NCBI GenBank assembly: GCA_934636425.1
Contig: CAKUAV010000161.1
Location: forward strand, 1-6,471
Direction of reading: 5' to 3'
Length of the DNA: 6,471 nucleotides
Origin: an uncultured Clostridia bacterium
GTDB lineage: Bacteria > Bacillota > Clostridia > Christensenellales > Aristaeellaceae
Shown here piece by piece: positions 5,871-6,471 of the stretch (positions within the stretch are counted from its first letter, which is position 1; each line of letters opens with the position of its first letter). The notes beneath the pieces are model-generated. The model made no database searches, was not told the origin of the DNA, and worked only from the letters and a program-made list of their open reading frames with translations. A program made the translations under genes and the position numbers.

Positions 5871-6233
5871 TAAACCTACAGCGCGCGGAGAAGCGCTCAG
5901 GCTCAGTCCCCAAGCATCCGCGTGTAAATGAACAAACCTGATATCCATCATGATGACGTCGAACGTATCCAAAGCCATCCGCACGCAAATGGACCGGCCC
6001 TCTGTCTGCTATGCTCAACGTCAAAATATGCCCTCCACACGCGCGCAAGCGGACAAGTCTGATATCAATCATGACGACGTCGAACGTATCCAAAGCCATC
6101 CGTGCGCAAGTGGACTGACCTTCTGTCCGCTATGCTCAATGTCAAAATATGCCCTCTGCACGCGCGCAAGCGGATAAACCTGAGATTGACACGCACCGAA
6201 ACACCGCGCTGTACGTTAGCCCGCGCAAATGGG
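5871..6233 (-). repeat. Tandem array of six ~60-bp units, two alternating types
   Basis: Read on the minus strand, six units start at 6233, 6174, 6114, 6053, 5993 and 5932, with lengths 59, 60, 61, 60, 61 and 62. Each opens with a version of TCCRYTTGCGYRCG, and several end in CAG-RYTTG or AGGTTTA just before the next start. Units at 6174 and 6053 are one type, those at 6114 and 5993 another. The two types also share a GACGTYG..CAT core, so all probably descend from one 60-bp ancestor. The outer units (6233 and 5932) are much more decayed. There are no unique spacers, so this is not a CRISPR array, and no protein frame is kept. Function unknown. Confidence 0.8.
5933..6174. repeat. Two 121-bp tandem copies within the array
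   Basis: Copies 5933-6053 and 6054-6174 align without gaps at 107 of 121 positions by my count. Thirteen of the 14 differences are transitions and one is a transversion (C at 5946 against A at 6067). The length, 121, is not a multiple of three, so the duplication shifts any reading frame. The two similar minus-strand peptide stretches that can be translated here (around VHLRADGFGYVRRHHD and VHLRTDGFGYVRRRHD) come from the DNA repeat in different frames and are not evidence of a gene. Confidence 0.9.
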
Positions 6234-6471
6234 CATGCCGTCCATCCCCGCCAGAGAGTTTTTTCACAAATCAATTATTTGATTTCCTATGGAAAGGTGA
6301 TGTGAGAGACAGCAGCGCGAACAGCATGACAGAAAGAATTGAACTGCCAGCCGCCTCGCTTTCCCGCTTTTCCCGTTTTCTCATGGAAATCCATGAAATG
6401 CGGTTCACTGGGCACGCGCTCCCACAAATTTCCATGGCAAAGCAAAAATCATCAATCAGCTTGTCAAACAG
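6234..6471. other. Right-edge region: no convincing gene, one dyad, two short open frames
   Basis: A frame from ATG 6326 (plus; GTG 6302 is in frame upstream) stays open to the edge, beginning MTERIELPAASLSRFSRF, but ATG 6326 has no ribosome binding site and GTG 6302 only a poorly spaced GGAAAGG (6291-6297). On the minus strand a frame from the edge to TGA 6271-6273 gives a 66-residue tail containing a hydrophobic stretch (SSILSVMLFALLSL). I recognise neither, and they overlap, so at most one is real. A second palindromic piece is TCATGGAAATCCATGA at 6381-6396. Confidence 0.4.
6268..6285. promoter_or_regulatory. Perfect AT-rich inverted repeat, possible operator
   Basis: AAATCAA (6268-6274) and TTGATTT (6279-6285) are perfect complements around TTAT. 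It follows a TTTTTT run and precedes GGAAAGG, so it could be a regulator site ahead of a gene starting to the right. It could equally be a chance AT-rich palindrome. Confidence 0.35.

Noticed and set aside
5871..6233. CRISPR array
   Set aside because: The repeated part fills nearly the whole 60-121 bp unit, there are no unique spacers, and no cas genes are in the window.
5710..6274. Two minus-strand frames (5710-6099 and 6065-6274) with similar peptide stretches, looking like a repeat protein
   Set aside because: The similarity comes from the 121-bp DNA repeat. Because 121 is not divisible by three the frame is not kept from copy to copy, and neither frame has a convincing start.

Overview
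The window looks like a chromosomal piece of a Firmicute, most likely a gut-type member of the Clostridia. The reasons are a LplB/LplC-type sugar permease pair, a YesN/YesM-type two-component system, sigma-A-like promoters, strong GGAGG-type ribosome binding sites, and an IS200-group transposase fragment of the sort common in that class. This placement comes from gene families and signals only, not from a database search.

Layout. Positions 1-1731 (minus strand) hold two sugar ABC-transporter permease genes, a LplB/UgpA-type gene followed by a LplC/YtcP-type gene whose 3' end runs off the window. Positions 1732-1884 are a divergent regulatory region with a near-consensus promoter for the regulator genes and palindromes plus direct repeats facing the transporter genes. 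Positions 1885-4915 (plus strand) hold a response regulator with an AraC-type DNA-binding domain and, overlapping it by 8 bases, its membrane-bound histidine kinase. A hairpin terminator follows at 4925-4965. Positions 5007 to about 5305 are the left-end fragment of an IS200-type insertion sequence (minus strand): terminator-like hairpin, promoter, a hairpin that can bury the ribosome binding site, and the first 50 codons of tnpA, then an abrupt end. Positions 5310-5708 hold a small, complete minus-strand transcription unit for an 83-residue protein of unknown role. Positions 5709-6471 have no convincing gene. They contain a tandem array of six ~60-bp units (5871-6233), in which two alternating unit types form an exact 121-bp higher-order repeat.

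How the genes work together. The kinase probably senses an extracellular sugar-related signal through its large outer domain and phosphorylates the regulator, which would then switch on the divergent permease genes. The solute-binding protein probably lies beyond the left edge, and the ATPase is probably a shared MsmX-type protein encoded elsewhere; neither is in the window.

Most of the window is ordinary. The parts most worth a second look are the 60/121-bp array, whose copies differ almost only by transitions, and the IS200 fragment, whose leader appears built so that only invading read-through RNA would be silenced.
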